Shown piece after piece: positions 28,101 to 36,534 of a DNA stretch of 64,000 nucleotides. Made by a program: the position numbers and the translations under genes. The notes below the pieces were generated by a model. The model had not been told where the DNA came from and made no database searches. It saw only the letters and a list, made by a program, of their open reading frames with translations. Each line of letters starts with the position of its first letter. Position 1 is the stretch's first letter. The stretch comes from Planctopirus ephydatiae. Lineage in GTDB: Bacteria > Planctomycetota > Planctomycetia > Planctomycetales > Planctomycetaceae. The DNA lies in contig NZ_CP036299.1 of NCBI RefSeq assembly GCF_007752345.1, positions 1,999,001-2,063,000 on the forward strand, given 5' to 3'.

Positions 28101-30409
28101 GGCAATGGCGTTTCGTTTTCTGTTGATCGAACCGGTCGTCCCACGCTTAGTAACAGGCCGACCGAAGTCGCGCTGATCACCAGGGCACTGAGCCACCACG
28201 CGACGGGCAATGTTTTCAGCTCGCGTGTATCAAAACCCCAGGCAATCAAGGCTTCGGCATACTGGCCAAAGATGAGTACTGTCCCGTTATTGAGGACATG
28301 GAGAAGAATTCCCGGCCAGAGCGAATTGGTTTTTTCCCGGACTGCACCCAGGAGTATGCCCAAGAGTGCCGTCGGCAAAAACCGTTCGAGTACGACTGCA
28401 TCCCGGATGAGAATATGAAACAAGCCAAAAACCAGACCGGTGAGGATGATTGTGGGCCAGGCACCCAGTGATCGTCTCCAGGCGGAAAACAGTAATCCAC
28501 GAAAGAAAATCTCTTCGCAAAACGCGGGAATGATCGCCAGAGCCAGCAACTTGATCGGCAGTGGGATGGCGCCAATCTGAATCTGAAGACTGCCAAACAG
28601 TTTGACGAGTTCTGCCTTTCTGGCGTCGGACATCATTCCCGATTCCACCTGCAGCAGGACAATCCAGAGCGAGAGACCTGCCAGAGAACTTAAGAGCAAA
28701 GCCAGAAATCTGGGGCGCTGGAGTGCCAGTGTTCGCACAGGGGGCCACCGATTCCAGAACATCATCAGGCCAGGGACCCCTGCGAATAGTGCGATGGTCA
28801 CCAGACCATTGAGCAATAGACGAACCTCCAGAGTTAAATGACTCAAGCTCCCAGCCAGTCCCCCAATGACAATAAAAAGTGGAGTCACGACCAATAAAGC
28901 CACCCAGCCGGCGACTGGTGGGATCAAGGATTTGTGCAGGAGGGGGCTCTCCTGGGGGCGCTGAAAAAATTCTCGCCACGATGTTTGTGAGACCCCCAGC
29001 AGTGCGTCTCCACCGAATGAACGGGCTGCGAGAGCGAGGCAGGCCCCTGTGGCAATCGCCGTCGTGCCGATCGTCAGTGCCAAAAGCGACCAGTCGATGG
29101 TAGCCGAAAAAACATCGCGGGTGGCGAGCACCAGGTTCAATACCGGGATACACGCCATGGTGGGAGACAACTGAAACTGTGGAAGCAGACTCGCCACTCC
29201 GGGAGCCAGCGAAATGATCATCAGTGGAATCAAGTACGCCTGAGCTTCTTTAAAACTGCGTGCATGGCTGGTGATTGCCAATAGAGCTGCCGAAAAGAAA
29301 CTGGCGAAGAGTGCCAGCATCGCGGCCAGACGTAAGATCAAACCGATGGTGATCCCATCTTCTCCCAGCAACGTGGCCGAGAGCCCGGTGGAGCTGAGTG
29401 TCACAAACATCGCAAATAAGTTGACTGCTCCCGTGAGCATAGCCACAGCCACGACAGCAATGTACTTGGCAGTGAGGATCTCTAAACGTGGCAACGGAGC
29501 TGCCATCAATGTTTCCAGAGTTCCTCGTTCACGTTCACCGGCTGTCAGATCAATCGCTGGATAAACAGCCCCGGTAATCGTCATCAAGATGAGCATCAGC
29601 GGGATCAATGCTCCAATCGAAACTTGCGGGCCTCCCTGAGAAAGTTTCAACACGAGATCAGTGGTGGCTGCGGGAAGGCGGGCGGGAGGATGTTGTGCCG
29701 CCAACAGATCATCCACAAACTTCTGATTGACGATTTTGAAACGGGAAAGAAGCGTCTCGTGAGCATTCTGGCTAGCAGTGAACTGCGGTGTATACACCAG
29801 TTCCCAGCGTCCTTTCGCTTCGCGACGAATGCCGACATCGGCATACCCTTCCTCCACGAGAAGTTTCACATCCAGTGTGGAGTTCTGGTCTTGTGGCAAG
29901 ACCACGCGGATGTCGGGCCGCAGCTTGGCACGGATTTTTTCGCCGAATTGCTGTGTCCCCGATGTTGTTGGATCGGGCGCTGATTTTGTGCTCAGACCCT
30001 CGATACTGTTCAGGATCGGAGATCCCGGCAAAGTCTGATCACGCGTGGATGATGAATCGGCTGCGGCGCCTTCTATCTCTGCAGGTTTTGATTCTTCCAG
30101 TTCATCCGCCTCTCGTAGAACGGCAGCCACTTGCTGAGAAAGCTCCAGATCGGTGGCCACCACTCGATAGACAGGCCGTTCGATGGCTGTCAGTCCGGAG
30201 ACCATGAATTTCTGTAAGACACTTCCCACTAGCGGATAAGTGATGAGTGGCATGACCAGCAGCGTGAGCAGAGTGCGACGATCTCGCAATGTCTCGCGAA
30301 GCTCTTTCTGGGCCAGCTTCCAGAGCCGCGCCAGTTGACGATAGAACGAATGATTCTGCTGCCTGGTCGATGCTGCCATCAAAGAGTTTCTTTCGACAGG
30401 GCTGTGCAT
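28082..30409 (-). CDS. ABC-2 permease fused to CPBP intramembrane protease domain
   Basis: A 775-residue membrane protein. The first part (about 30-480) is an ABC-2 exporter permease of the NatB type: first segment TLLTLLVMPLITYPLVGSVL, a large periplasmic loop (about 75-260), then segments including LTAGERERGTLETLMAAPLPR, the hallmark NatB cytoplasmic loop. The last part (about 490-760) is a CPBP/Abi domain with all three motif groups: EEIFFRG (near 631), GLFHIL and HVLNNG, as in glutamic-type intramembrane proteases such as Rce1. The partner ATPase is immediately upstream. A second ATG at 30379 is a possible start. It could export and process a peptide or handle ions; the substrate is unknown. 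Confidence 0.9.
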   Translation of the reverse strand: MHSPVERNSLMAASTRQQNHSFYRQLARLWKLAQKELRETLRDRRTLLTLLVMPLITYPLVGSVLQKFMVSGLTAIERPVYRVVATDLELSQQVAAVLREADELEESKPAEIEGAAADSSSTRDQTLPGSPILNSIEGLSTKSAPDPTTSGTQQFGEKIRAKLRPDIRVVLPQDQNSTLDVKLLVEEGYADVGIRREAKGRWELVYTPQFTASQNAHETLLSRFKIVNQKFVDDLLAAQHPPARLPAATTDLVLKLSQGGPQVSIGALIPLMLILMTITGAVYPAIDLTAGERERGTLETLMAAPLPRLEILTAKYIAVVAVAMLTGAVNLFAMFVTLSSTGLSATLLGEDGITIGLILRLAAMLALFASFFSAALLAITSHARSFKEAQAYLIPLMIISLAPGVASLLPQFQLSPTMACIPVLNLVLATRDVFSATIDWSLLALTIGTTAIATGACLALAARSFGGDALLGVSQTSWREFFQRPQESPLLHKSLIPPVAGWVALLVVTPLFIVIGGLAGSLSHLTLEVRLLLNGLVTIALFAGVPGLMMFWNRWPPVRTLALQRPRFLALLLSSLAGLSLWIVLLQVESGMMSDARKAELVKLFGSLQIQIGAIPLPIKLLALAIIPAFCEEIFFRGLLFSAWRRSLGAWPTIILTGLVFGLFHILIRDAVVLERFLPTALLGILLGAVREKTNSLWPGILLHVLNNGTVLIFGQYAEALIAWGFDTRELKTLPVAWWLSALVISATSVGLLLSVGRPVRSTENETPLPQGLTV

Positions 30410-30446
30410 TTCGTGTGCTTATTTGCTTGCTGGCGTATTTACGTAC

Positions 30447-31214
30447 TTAAACAGCTGCCGGAGAGTCAGAAGCTGGTGCAAGAAGCGATTTCCCCAGATG
30501 TTTGACGAACATGTCGACCAGATGGGTACAACCGGTCTGTTCCTGCAACTGGGATAATGTTCCCTCGAATCGAAGTGAACCCTGATCAATCAGGCCAAAT
30601 CGGTCAGCGAACCTCTCTGCTTCATCGAGCCGGTGGGTTGAGAGGACAACGGCTTTTCCTTGCGATTTCAGCAGGCCGATATATTCGAAGATCACCTGAG
30701 TTCCAAGAATATCGAGGCCTCGTGTCGGTTCGTCGAGGAGCATCATGGGAGGATCATGCAACAGAGCACGAGCCAGATTGATCCGCTGCTTCTGTCCGGT
30801 CGAAAGATTGCCACAGGCTCGATCGAGGAATTTGGCAAAATCGAGCAACTGGCTTAACTCCACAATGCGTTGCGAAATCTGCTCCGCACTCAGACTGTAG
30901 ATATTTCCAAAGTATTCGAGCATTTCACGCGGGGTGAGCCACTGGTAAATGCCAGTGCTTGCCGAGACCAGTCCAATCCGGCGTTTGACTTCTTCCGGCT
31001 CAATCGTCACGCGAAAGCCATCGACAGTCACTTCTCCGGAAGTGGGAGGCAAGAGCCCCATGATCATGCGCAATGTCGTAGTCTTGCCAGCACCATTGGC
31101 TCCCAGCAGGCCATAAACTTCACCCGCCTGAACAGTCAATGAGAGTTCATGCACAGCCCGTACACGGCTGGCTCCTTCTCCAAAATCTTTTGTCAGTAAA
31201 CTCGCTTCGAGCAT
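30447..31214 (-). CDS. ABC transporter ATP-binding protein, NatA type
   Basis: A 255-residue ATPase with Walker A GANGAGKTTT, Q-loop region RRIGLVSASTGIYQWLTPREMLEYF, signature LSTGQKQRINLARAL and Walker B PMMLLDEPTRGLD. Closest in style to NatA, the ATPase of the sodium/drug ABC-2 exporters. It is the first gene of a two-gene operon with the ABC-2/CPBP permease, 37 bases apart. GGTGA precedes the ATG. Confidence 0.92.
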   Translation of the reverse strand: MLEASLLTKDFGEGASRVRAVHELSLTVQAGEVYGLLGANGAGKTTTLRMIMGLLPPTSGEVTVDGFRVTIEPEEVKRRIGLVSASTGIYQWLTPREMLEYFGNIYSLSAEQISQRIVELSQLLDFAKFLDRACGNLSTGQKQRINLARALLHDPPMMLLDEPTRGLDILGTQVIFEYIGLLKSQGKAVVLSTHRLDEAERFADRFGLIDQGSLRFEGTLSQLQEQTGCTHLVDMFVKHLGKSLLAPASDSPAAV

Positions 31215-31577
31215 TTCACCGGCTTTCCGGTTGTTAGTAATTGATCACAGGATGTGTGTGCCTCAGCCTGGTGCGGAACTTCCCGGCGAATCTTGTGATT
31301 ATCGCAGAGAGCAATCATGAAGAAAGAGAATCAACTTTCGATCATCACTCAACCCCTTCGTTTTTGCAATCACGATGCATCAAAGACCGTCTCAATCAAA
31401 GCTCTGTCTGGCAGAATCCGACTCTCGCTGATCGACTTCAGATACCGAGTGCAAAATCGATAGGGATGCTTTCGATAACTGTCGAAACTTGTGATAACCA
31501 TGTTCTTCTGCTGGCCAATTCCACTTCAGCATGCATGATTACGATCGATTTGAAACTTGCGTCGGAAAGAAATTGTT
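31215..31577. other. 363-bp divergent intergenic region
   Basis: It lies between the ABC ATPase gene (minus) and the formyltransferase gene (plus). No gene or repeat is recognised. Confidence 0.45.
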
Positions 31578-32609
31578 TTGACTGAGCCAGCAAACCAGGA
31601 TGCTGTCAAACTCCAGAACTCTTTGCTGGAGGGTTCAACACTGAAGGGGTTCTCGCAAGAAGACCCCGCACATGCAGGACTGCGCTGGCTGCGAACTTCA
31701 TCGGGCGTCCTTGTCGAGCAGACTTTTGCAGAAGCCTTCCCGATGTCATTTGCCCGATTGATCGTTACAGCCGAAACAGAGCGATGGGTCGATATTGCGG
31801 CTTTGACATTTACCGGGTACGGGACGAGCGTGATTGGATGTGATCTCGAAGCGGGCATAGAACGGAAGCTGACACAGGAAGAAACGCCGGACGGCCGGCC
31901 CGGTGTGGCGTTACTGATGTTCAGCTTCAGTCGCGATCAACTCGCAAAAGCGGTGGTGAATCGAGTGGGACAATGTCTTTTAACCTGTGCCACCACTGCG
32001 GTCTTTGATGGATGGCCGCAAGGAGACCTGCAAAAGCGAATTCCCCTGGGGGATGGATTACGGTACTTCGGAGACGGGTATCAGATGTCCAAGCAGCTTG
32101 GTGATCAGCGCTACTGGCGAATTCCCGTCATGGATGGAGAATTTGTGTGCGAGGATTCCATCGGGACTGGCAAAGGGGTCGCAGGTGGCAACCTGATCTT
32201 TGGTGGAACGACTCAAGCACAGACGCTGCTCGCTGCTGAAGAGGCTGTCGTGGCGGCCCGATCAATTCCGGGAGTGATTCTCCCTTTCCCCGGTGGAATT
32301 GTTCGCAGTGGAAGCAAAGTGGGGTCGAAGTATGCAGGTCTCAGGGCCAGCACAAATGATCAATTCTGCCCGACAATCGGTGCCATCAACAAAGATCCGC
32401 TGCTCCCCGAGGGGACAGTTGCCGTCTATGAAATCGTGATTGACGGTATCGATTTTGACGCCGTTGAACGTTCGATGAAAGCGGCGTTTCAATCGTTGCT
32501 CTGCGCCCAGGGATTAACAGTTATTTCGGCTGGTAATTATGGCGGGAAGCTGGGGCCTCACCATTTTCCGGTCTCTCGTTTAGGGGTCGATGGATTACAC
32601 TCAGTTTGA
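31578..32609 (+). CDS. ftr: formylmethanofuran:tetrahydromethanopterin formyltransferase
   Basis: A 343-residue homologue of archaeal Ftr / bacterial FhcD, which moves a formyl group between methanofuran and tetrahydromethanopterin in C1 metabolism or formaldehyde oxidation. Very clear matches include DIAALTFTGYGTSVIGCDLE, QEETPDGRPGV, YFGDGYQ, GVAGGNLIFGG, PFPGGIVRSGSKVGSKY, ASTNDQFCPT and ISAGNYGGKLG. Archaeal Ftr is about 297 residues; here the N-terminus is extended by about 35. No ATG is available before the conserved core; a TTG at 31578 follows GGAAAG and is chosen, with TTG 31557 as alternative. No other H4MPT-pathway gene lies in the window. Confidence 0.94.
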   Translation: MTEPANQDAVKLQNSLLEGSTLKGFSQEDPAHAGLRWLRTSSGVLVEQTFAEAFPMSFARLIVTAETERWVDIAALTFTGYGTSVIGCDLEAGIERKLTQEETPDGRPGVALLMFSFSRDQLAKAVVNRVGQCLLTCATTAVFDGWPQGDLQKRIPLGDGLRYFGDGYQMSKQLGDQRYWRIPVMDGEFVCEDSIGTGKGVAGGNLIFGGTTQAQTLLAAEEAVVAARSIPGVILPFPGGIVRSGSKVGSKYAGLRASTNDQFCPTIGAINKDPLLPEGTVAVYEIVIDGIDFDAVERSMKAAFQSLLCAQGLTVISAGNYGGKLGPHHFPVSRLGVDGLHSV

Positions 32610-32662
32610 GATCAATTGTTCTCACTTGAATATGCTCCTCCTGATGATTTGAACGCTCTTCA

Positions 32663-34804
32663 ATGTCGAACGAAACCTTATCAGACTCGAATTCAACTAC
32701 TGGTGCTCATACAAGTTCACTGCATCATTACCGCGACTTTGTGTTCTGGATCCTGCTGATCGCAGGTGTGATTCAAGCCGCTGTGATCCTGCAGGCACGT
32801 CCTCTTCAGAGTGCGAATGACCGTTCGCGCTGGTGTGCGGTCTGGTCGATTGTTGAACGCGGGACTTTTCAGATCGATGAAATCCGTCGAGTTCCCGGCT
32901 GGGATACGATCGACATGGTCAAGATCGACGGTCACTTTTACAGCACCAAGCCACCGATGCTGGCGATGCTGGCAGCCGGTATTTATGCACCACTGCGCCT
33001 GTTGGGCTGGGATCTGATTGCGCACACCCAATGGGTTTCCGGCGTCACCTTATTGATCCTGAATCTGGTTCCCTTTTTAGGGGGATTGTGGCTGATTTCA
33101 CGAGTCTTGCCTGTCATCTCGAGTGGCCTGAGAACAGCCGCCGTCGTACTGGTCGTGCTCACCTTTGGAACGATGGCCATTCCCTTTCTGGCGACATTGA
33201 ACAATCATGTCCCTGCTTTTGCCATTTCTCTGATGGTGCTCTGGAGTCTGACAGGCTGGCTGGTCTCACTAATGCCAGTGGTGAATGACTCCGAAGTGGA
33301 ATCAGAAATCAAGTACGCTCTTCGCCAGAGATCACCAGAGCTGTGGGCCAGCCTGACAGGTCTGTTGGCGGGTCTCCTGTTCTGTTTCGAATTGCCTGCT
33401 GCTGTGCTGCTGGTCGCCATTCCCTGTGTGCGAATCTGTTTTAACTCCCGGCGAGATGGACTGCTCCAGGAAGCTCTGGGATTTGGCTGTGGTGCGGCAC
33501 TTCCCCTGGGAGTCTTTCTGCTCTGCAATTTTGTGGCCTCTGGAGAAGTCATCCCGCTGTATGCCTCGTATGGAACCGAACGATATCGCTTTGTGGAGGA
33601 GGGGATTCCCAGTTACTGGATGGAACCTCAAGGCGTGGATCTGAATCTCGATTCGTTCCCGGTCTATCTGTTTCATTGCCTGGCGGGCCACCACGGGCTG
33701 TTCTCTCAGATGCCATTTCTGTTGCTGGCTATCCCCGCCTGGGTCGTGATTCTGCCAAGCACCTGGAGGGAAAAGTTTCGCTGGAATCTGACGCTCCAGG
33801 AACAATTGGGGTTACTCGCTCTCGCCACGTGGGTGATCGTGCTGTCGTTTTATATGACACGCACGCAGAACTACAATTATGGTGGTGTCAGCGTCACACT
33901 GCGGTGGGCTTTGTGGCTGGTTCCCTTTGGAATCGTCTCGGCGGCCACGAGACTCACCGTCTGGTTCAGCAGCTGGCCTCGATATACACTCATTGTGGGG
34001 CTTATCGCGTTATCGATCTTCTCGGCCTGGCTCCCCCTGGGGAATCCGTGGCAACAGCCCTGGATCTTCACAGCCATGGCACGCCAGGGCTGGCTGAACT
34101 ATCAACAGTCTCCGCCTCCGTTTAAAGCTGAGCTGTCCACCTGGTTTTCCAGCATTCCTGCAGAACCCGCCTTGGCTGTGTGGCAGGCAGTTTCCCATAC
34201 CGGCTTACGACAGACATTGAGGCTCGAAACCACAGGTGAAGTTCGTCAGCAGGGAGAAAATCGCTACACACGCGTCGATGTAGAAGAATCGACAGGGGAC
34301 TGGAAAGAAGGCCCTCAGGCAACGGTCATCTCGACAAAGAAGCGAACTCTCTGGATTGATCGAGAGGGCTTAATGGCCGGAAAGAGCCCTGCGAACATTC
34401 TGAGATGGTTCGAGCCGGTTACCTTCGCACAGCAACTGGATGATCTCAATTTTCTGCGTGGTCTGCCACTTTTGAGACCTTATGCGCCCGGGCCGATTCG
34501 TTATCTGAAAACGGCAATGAGGCGAGATGCGTTCCGTACGCAACGGGCTGCGAGCGAGGTCACTTTTCCACAGGAGGCGAACGCGAAATCAACGCAACCG
34601 GTGCTGAGGTATCGCATGGATCTGTGGCTGTCGGATGAAGTCCCTTTTGGAACGATTCAGTGGGAGCAGAGCTTGCGGGATGCTCAGAGTGGCCAGCTTG
34701 TGGCGACGCAAACCTGGCAAATGATTCAGGCCAGCCCAGCCCCTGCTCCCAACAGCCCGCTTTCCAGTGCGCAGCCGGCATCATACAGCGGCACCAGAGA
34801 GTGA
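32663..34804 (+). CDS. multi-pass membrane protein, glycosyltransferase-like
   Basis: A 713-residue protein with an N-terminal cytoplasmic tail, about ten to twelve hydrophobic segments (residues 27-470) and a C-terminal soluble region (about 480-713). The early loop DRSRWCAVWSIVERGTFQID and the HFYSTKPPMLAML motif resemble the GT-C class (PMT/ArnT-like) of lipid-linked sugar glycosyltransferases, where an Asp/Glu in the first loop and KPP are common. I cannot confirm catalytic residues. It begins 53 bases after the formyltransferase gene and may be co-transcribed, though no functional link is known. An inverted repeat overlaps its stop codon. Confidence 0.75.
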   Translation: MSNETLSDSNSTTGAHTSSLHHYRDFVFWILLIAGVIQAAVILQARPLQSANDRSRWCAVWSIVERGTFQIDEIRRVPGWDTIDMVKIDGHFYSTKPPMLAMLAAGIYAPLRLLGWDLIAHTQWVSGVTLLILNLVPFLGGLWLISRVLPVISSGLRTAAVVLVVLTFGTMAIPFLATLNNHVPAFAISLMVLWSLTGWLVSLMPVVNDSEVESEIKYALRQRSPELWASLTGLLAGLLFCFELPAAVLLVAIPCVRICFNSRRDGLLQEALGFGCGAALPLGVFLLCNFVASGEVIPLYASYGTERYRFVEEGIPSYWMEPQGVDLNLDSFPVYLFHCLAGHHGLFSQMPFLLLAIPAWVVILPSTWREKFRWNLTLQEQLGLLALATWVIVLSFYMTRTQNYNYGGVSVTLRWALWLVPFGIVSAATRLTVWFSSWPRYTLIVGLIALSIFSAWLPLGNPWQQPWIFTAMARQGWLNYQQSPPPFKAELSTWFSSIPAEPALAVWQAVSHTGLRQTLRLETTGEVRQQGENRYTRVDVEESTGDWKEGPQATVISTKKRTLWIDREGLMAGKSPANILRWFEPVTFAQQLDDLNFLRGLPLLRPYAPGPIRYLKTAMRRDAFRTQRAASEVTFPQEANAKSTQPVLRYRMDLWLSDEVPFGTIQWEQSLRDAQSGQLVATQTWQMIQASPAPAPNSPLSSAQPASYSGTRE

Positions 34805-34823
34805 TTCCTGCATCACTCTCTGG
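34794..34823 (+). terminator. hairpin overlapping stop of the membrane protein
   Basis: CCAGAGAGTGAT pairs perfectly with ATCACTCTCTGG around TCCTGC. There is no T run, so termination would be weak; it may protect or end the transcript. Confidence 0.5.
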
Positions 34824-34856
34824 TATGGATGACTGCTGTCAGTGATTGAGCATGAA

Positions 34857-35438
34857 CTACTGTGGAGTGTACGGAGTTTCGTCTTTTGCAGATGCTCCGA
34901 AGGTTTTTCGCAAATCATCGGCGGCAGCCTTAACAGTGGCATCCGGCCCCGTGAGCTTGAGAAAAAAGGTCCCCTTTTCGGGTGTGAGGAGCATCACGGA
35001 GAGAGAACGAGTCCCTGGAACAGCTTTCGTCTTACCCGCCATCGGAGGCCCGACGGGCTGGTTGAATGTCCCGGTGATGTCACTGAGGTAATACTCACCT
35101 TGAGGAACTTTCCCGCGAGTGACCTTCACTTCCCGACCATCAGCAGCAAATTGAGCGGCCCAGCGGTTGAGGTTCGCATCGACAGCTCCACCAAACGAGC
35201 TGATCACGAGTTCGGCAGAAGCCTCTGGAGTCGCTCCCGGGACCAGAAACTGAGCCAGTCGCATACTGTTGGCGGGTGGCTGAGAACTCCAGGCGGCAGG
35301 AACTTCTAATTCCAATCCCTTGATCGTGACCTTGGTGGTCTTAGGCTCATCGGCCGATGCTATTGTCGTCGAAACAGAGACAACACCCGCTACCAGCAGA
35401 AAACTGCACGCAAGTCGCAGGACACCATTCAAACTCAT
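34857..35438 (-). CDS. exported hypothetical protein
   Basis: A 193-residue secreted protein. GAGAGGAG precedes ATG 35438, giving a signal peptide (MSLNGVLRLACSFLLVAGVVSVSTTIASADE). The mature part, TTKVTIKGLELEVPAAWSSQ followed by RLAQFLVPG and YLSDITGTF, looks like a compact beta-rich domain. Similar proteins are common in planctomycetes, often annotated simply as hypothetical. The gene lies alone, convergent with the membrane protein gene and divergent from ispD. Role unknown. Confidence 0.8.
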   Translation of the reverse strand: MSLNGVLRLACSFLLVAGVVSVSTTIASADEPKTTKVTIKGLELEVPAAWSSQPPANSMRLAQFLVPGATPEASAELVISSFGGAVDANLNRWAAQFAADGREVKVTRGKVPQGEYYLSDITGTFNQPVGPPMAGKTKAVPGTRSLSVMLLTPEKGTFFLKLTGPDATVKAAADDLRKTFGASAKDETPYTPQ

Positions 35439-35600
35439 CTCGCAACTCCTCTCAACATGATTTACCGGCACTTGATGAACATTGACATGCATCATCCACC
35501 GGATTTACTGAAGTTCATCATTTGTTATCAGACAACGTCTGATTCGAGACGTCAAGCAGCGAGTTGGTGATCAAGGACTTCCTTGTCGCATCAGGTCCTT

Positions 35601-35606
35601 TATAAT
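35601..35606 (+). promoter_or_regulatory. consensus -10 box (TATAAT) upstream of ispD
   Basis: A perfect TATAAT sits at 35601-35606. Transcription from it would begin near 35613, which makes the upstream ATG at 35614 leaderless and supports initiation at the GTG further on. A clear -35 box is not seen. Confidence 0.5.
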
Positions 35607-35643
35607 GTGATTAATGGTCGAGCGATCTTTGAGGAGCCTTGTG

Positions 35644-36408
35644 GTGAGCAAGTTTGCTGTCGTACTCCCGGCTGCGGGGAAAAGCACACGATTTACTGGC
35701 AATAACCGCATGGCTTCAGCAGCCAGTCGCAAAAAGGTGTTTGCCGACCTTAAAGGCCGTCCAGTGTGGCTCAGGGCCGTCGAACATTTTGTCGAGCGAC
35801 CGGATGTTATTCAGACGATTGTTGTGCTCTCGCCTGAAGACATTGAATGGTTCAAAGAGAAATTCCGCTCTCATCTGGCACTATTGAATATCGAACTCTG
35901 CGAAGGTGGTGCCGAGAGATCGGATTCGGTACAGGCAGCACTTCAGCGAGTGAAACCAGAGGCCGAGTTTGTCGCGATTCACGATGCCGCCAGGCCGCTG
36001 ATCAGTAAGCTCTGGATTGACGATGTTTTTGCGGCAGCGAAGCAATATGGCGCTGCGATCCTGGCCCAGAAAGTGACCAGCACCGTCAAACAAGTGAATG
36101 AAGAGGGGCGAATTACGGCCACCATCCCGCGGAACCAGCTCTGGCTGGCACAGACGCCTCAGGTCTTTCGGCGAAAGGATCTTCTCGCGGCAATCTCCGT
36201 TCGACGAACTGCACAACCGACCGACGAAGCTCAGATGCTCGAGGAGGCCGGGCAGAGCATTCATGTCGTCGAATGCTCGGCTTGTAACCTGAAAATCACG
36301 ACACCAGACGATTTACGCATGGCCCATGCACTGATTGATCAGCTTCCGAAAGAGAGAGCTCTGGATGATCTCCTGGAGCCCAGATCGGTGAACCTGCTCG
36401 ATCTCTAA
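35644..36408 (+). CDS. ispD: 2-C-methyl-D-erythritol 4-phosphate cytidylyltransferase
   Basis: A 254-residue IspD of the non-mevalonate isoprenoid pathway, transferring CMP to methylerythritol phosphate. The nucleotide-binding stretch VVLPAAGKSTRF is near the N-terminus, followed by an insertion (NNRMASAASRKKVFADLKG) longer than usual. Other marks are GGAERSDSVQAAL, FVAIHDAARPL and the substrate-binding TDEAQMLEEAG. A GTG at 35644 (or the one directly before, 35641) is preferred because GAGGAG lies seven bases upstream; ATG 35614 would be leaderless. It is encoded without ispF nearby. Confidence 0.92.
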   Translation: MSKFAVVLPAAGKSTRFTGNNRMASAASRKKVFADLKGRPVWLRAVEHFVERPDVIQTIVVLSPEDIEWFKEKFRSHLALLNIELCEGGAERSDSVQAALQRVKPEAEFVAIHDAARPLISKLWIDDVFAAAKQYGAAILAQKVTSTVKQVNEEGRITATIPRNQLWLAQTPQVFRRKDLLAAISVRRTAQPTDEAQMLEEAGQSIHVVECSACNLKITTPDDLRMAHALIDQLPKERALDDLLEPRSVNLLDL

Positions 36409-36460
36409 TCAGGCCCCATAGGAATCGCAATGGGACAACGAGCCATAAAGCTGGCAAAAA

Positions 36461-36491
36461 CATGCTTACCCTAAGCTGCAAGCATGGCACA
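36461..36491. repeat. dispersed hairpin repeat, copy 1
   Basis: CATGCTTACCCTAAGCTG followed by CAAGCATGGCACA; arms CATGCTT and AAGCATG pair. It lies between the convergent ispD and mcsB genes. Shares its sequence with copies at 42479, 42675, 53771 and 54841. Confidence 0.8.
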
Positions 36492-36534
36492 CAGCCAGTT
36501 GAGAGCAAAGCCTGGGCGAACGGGCTAAAAAACA

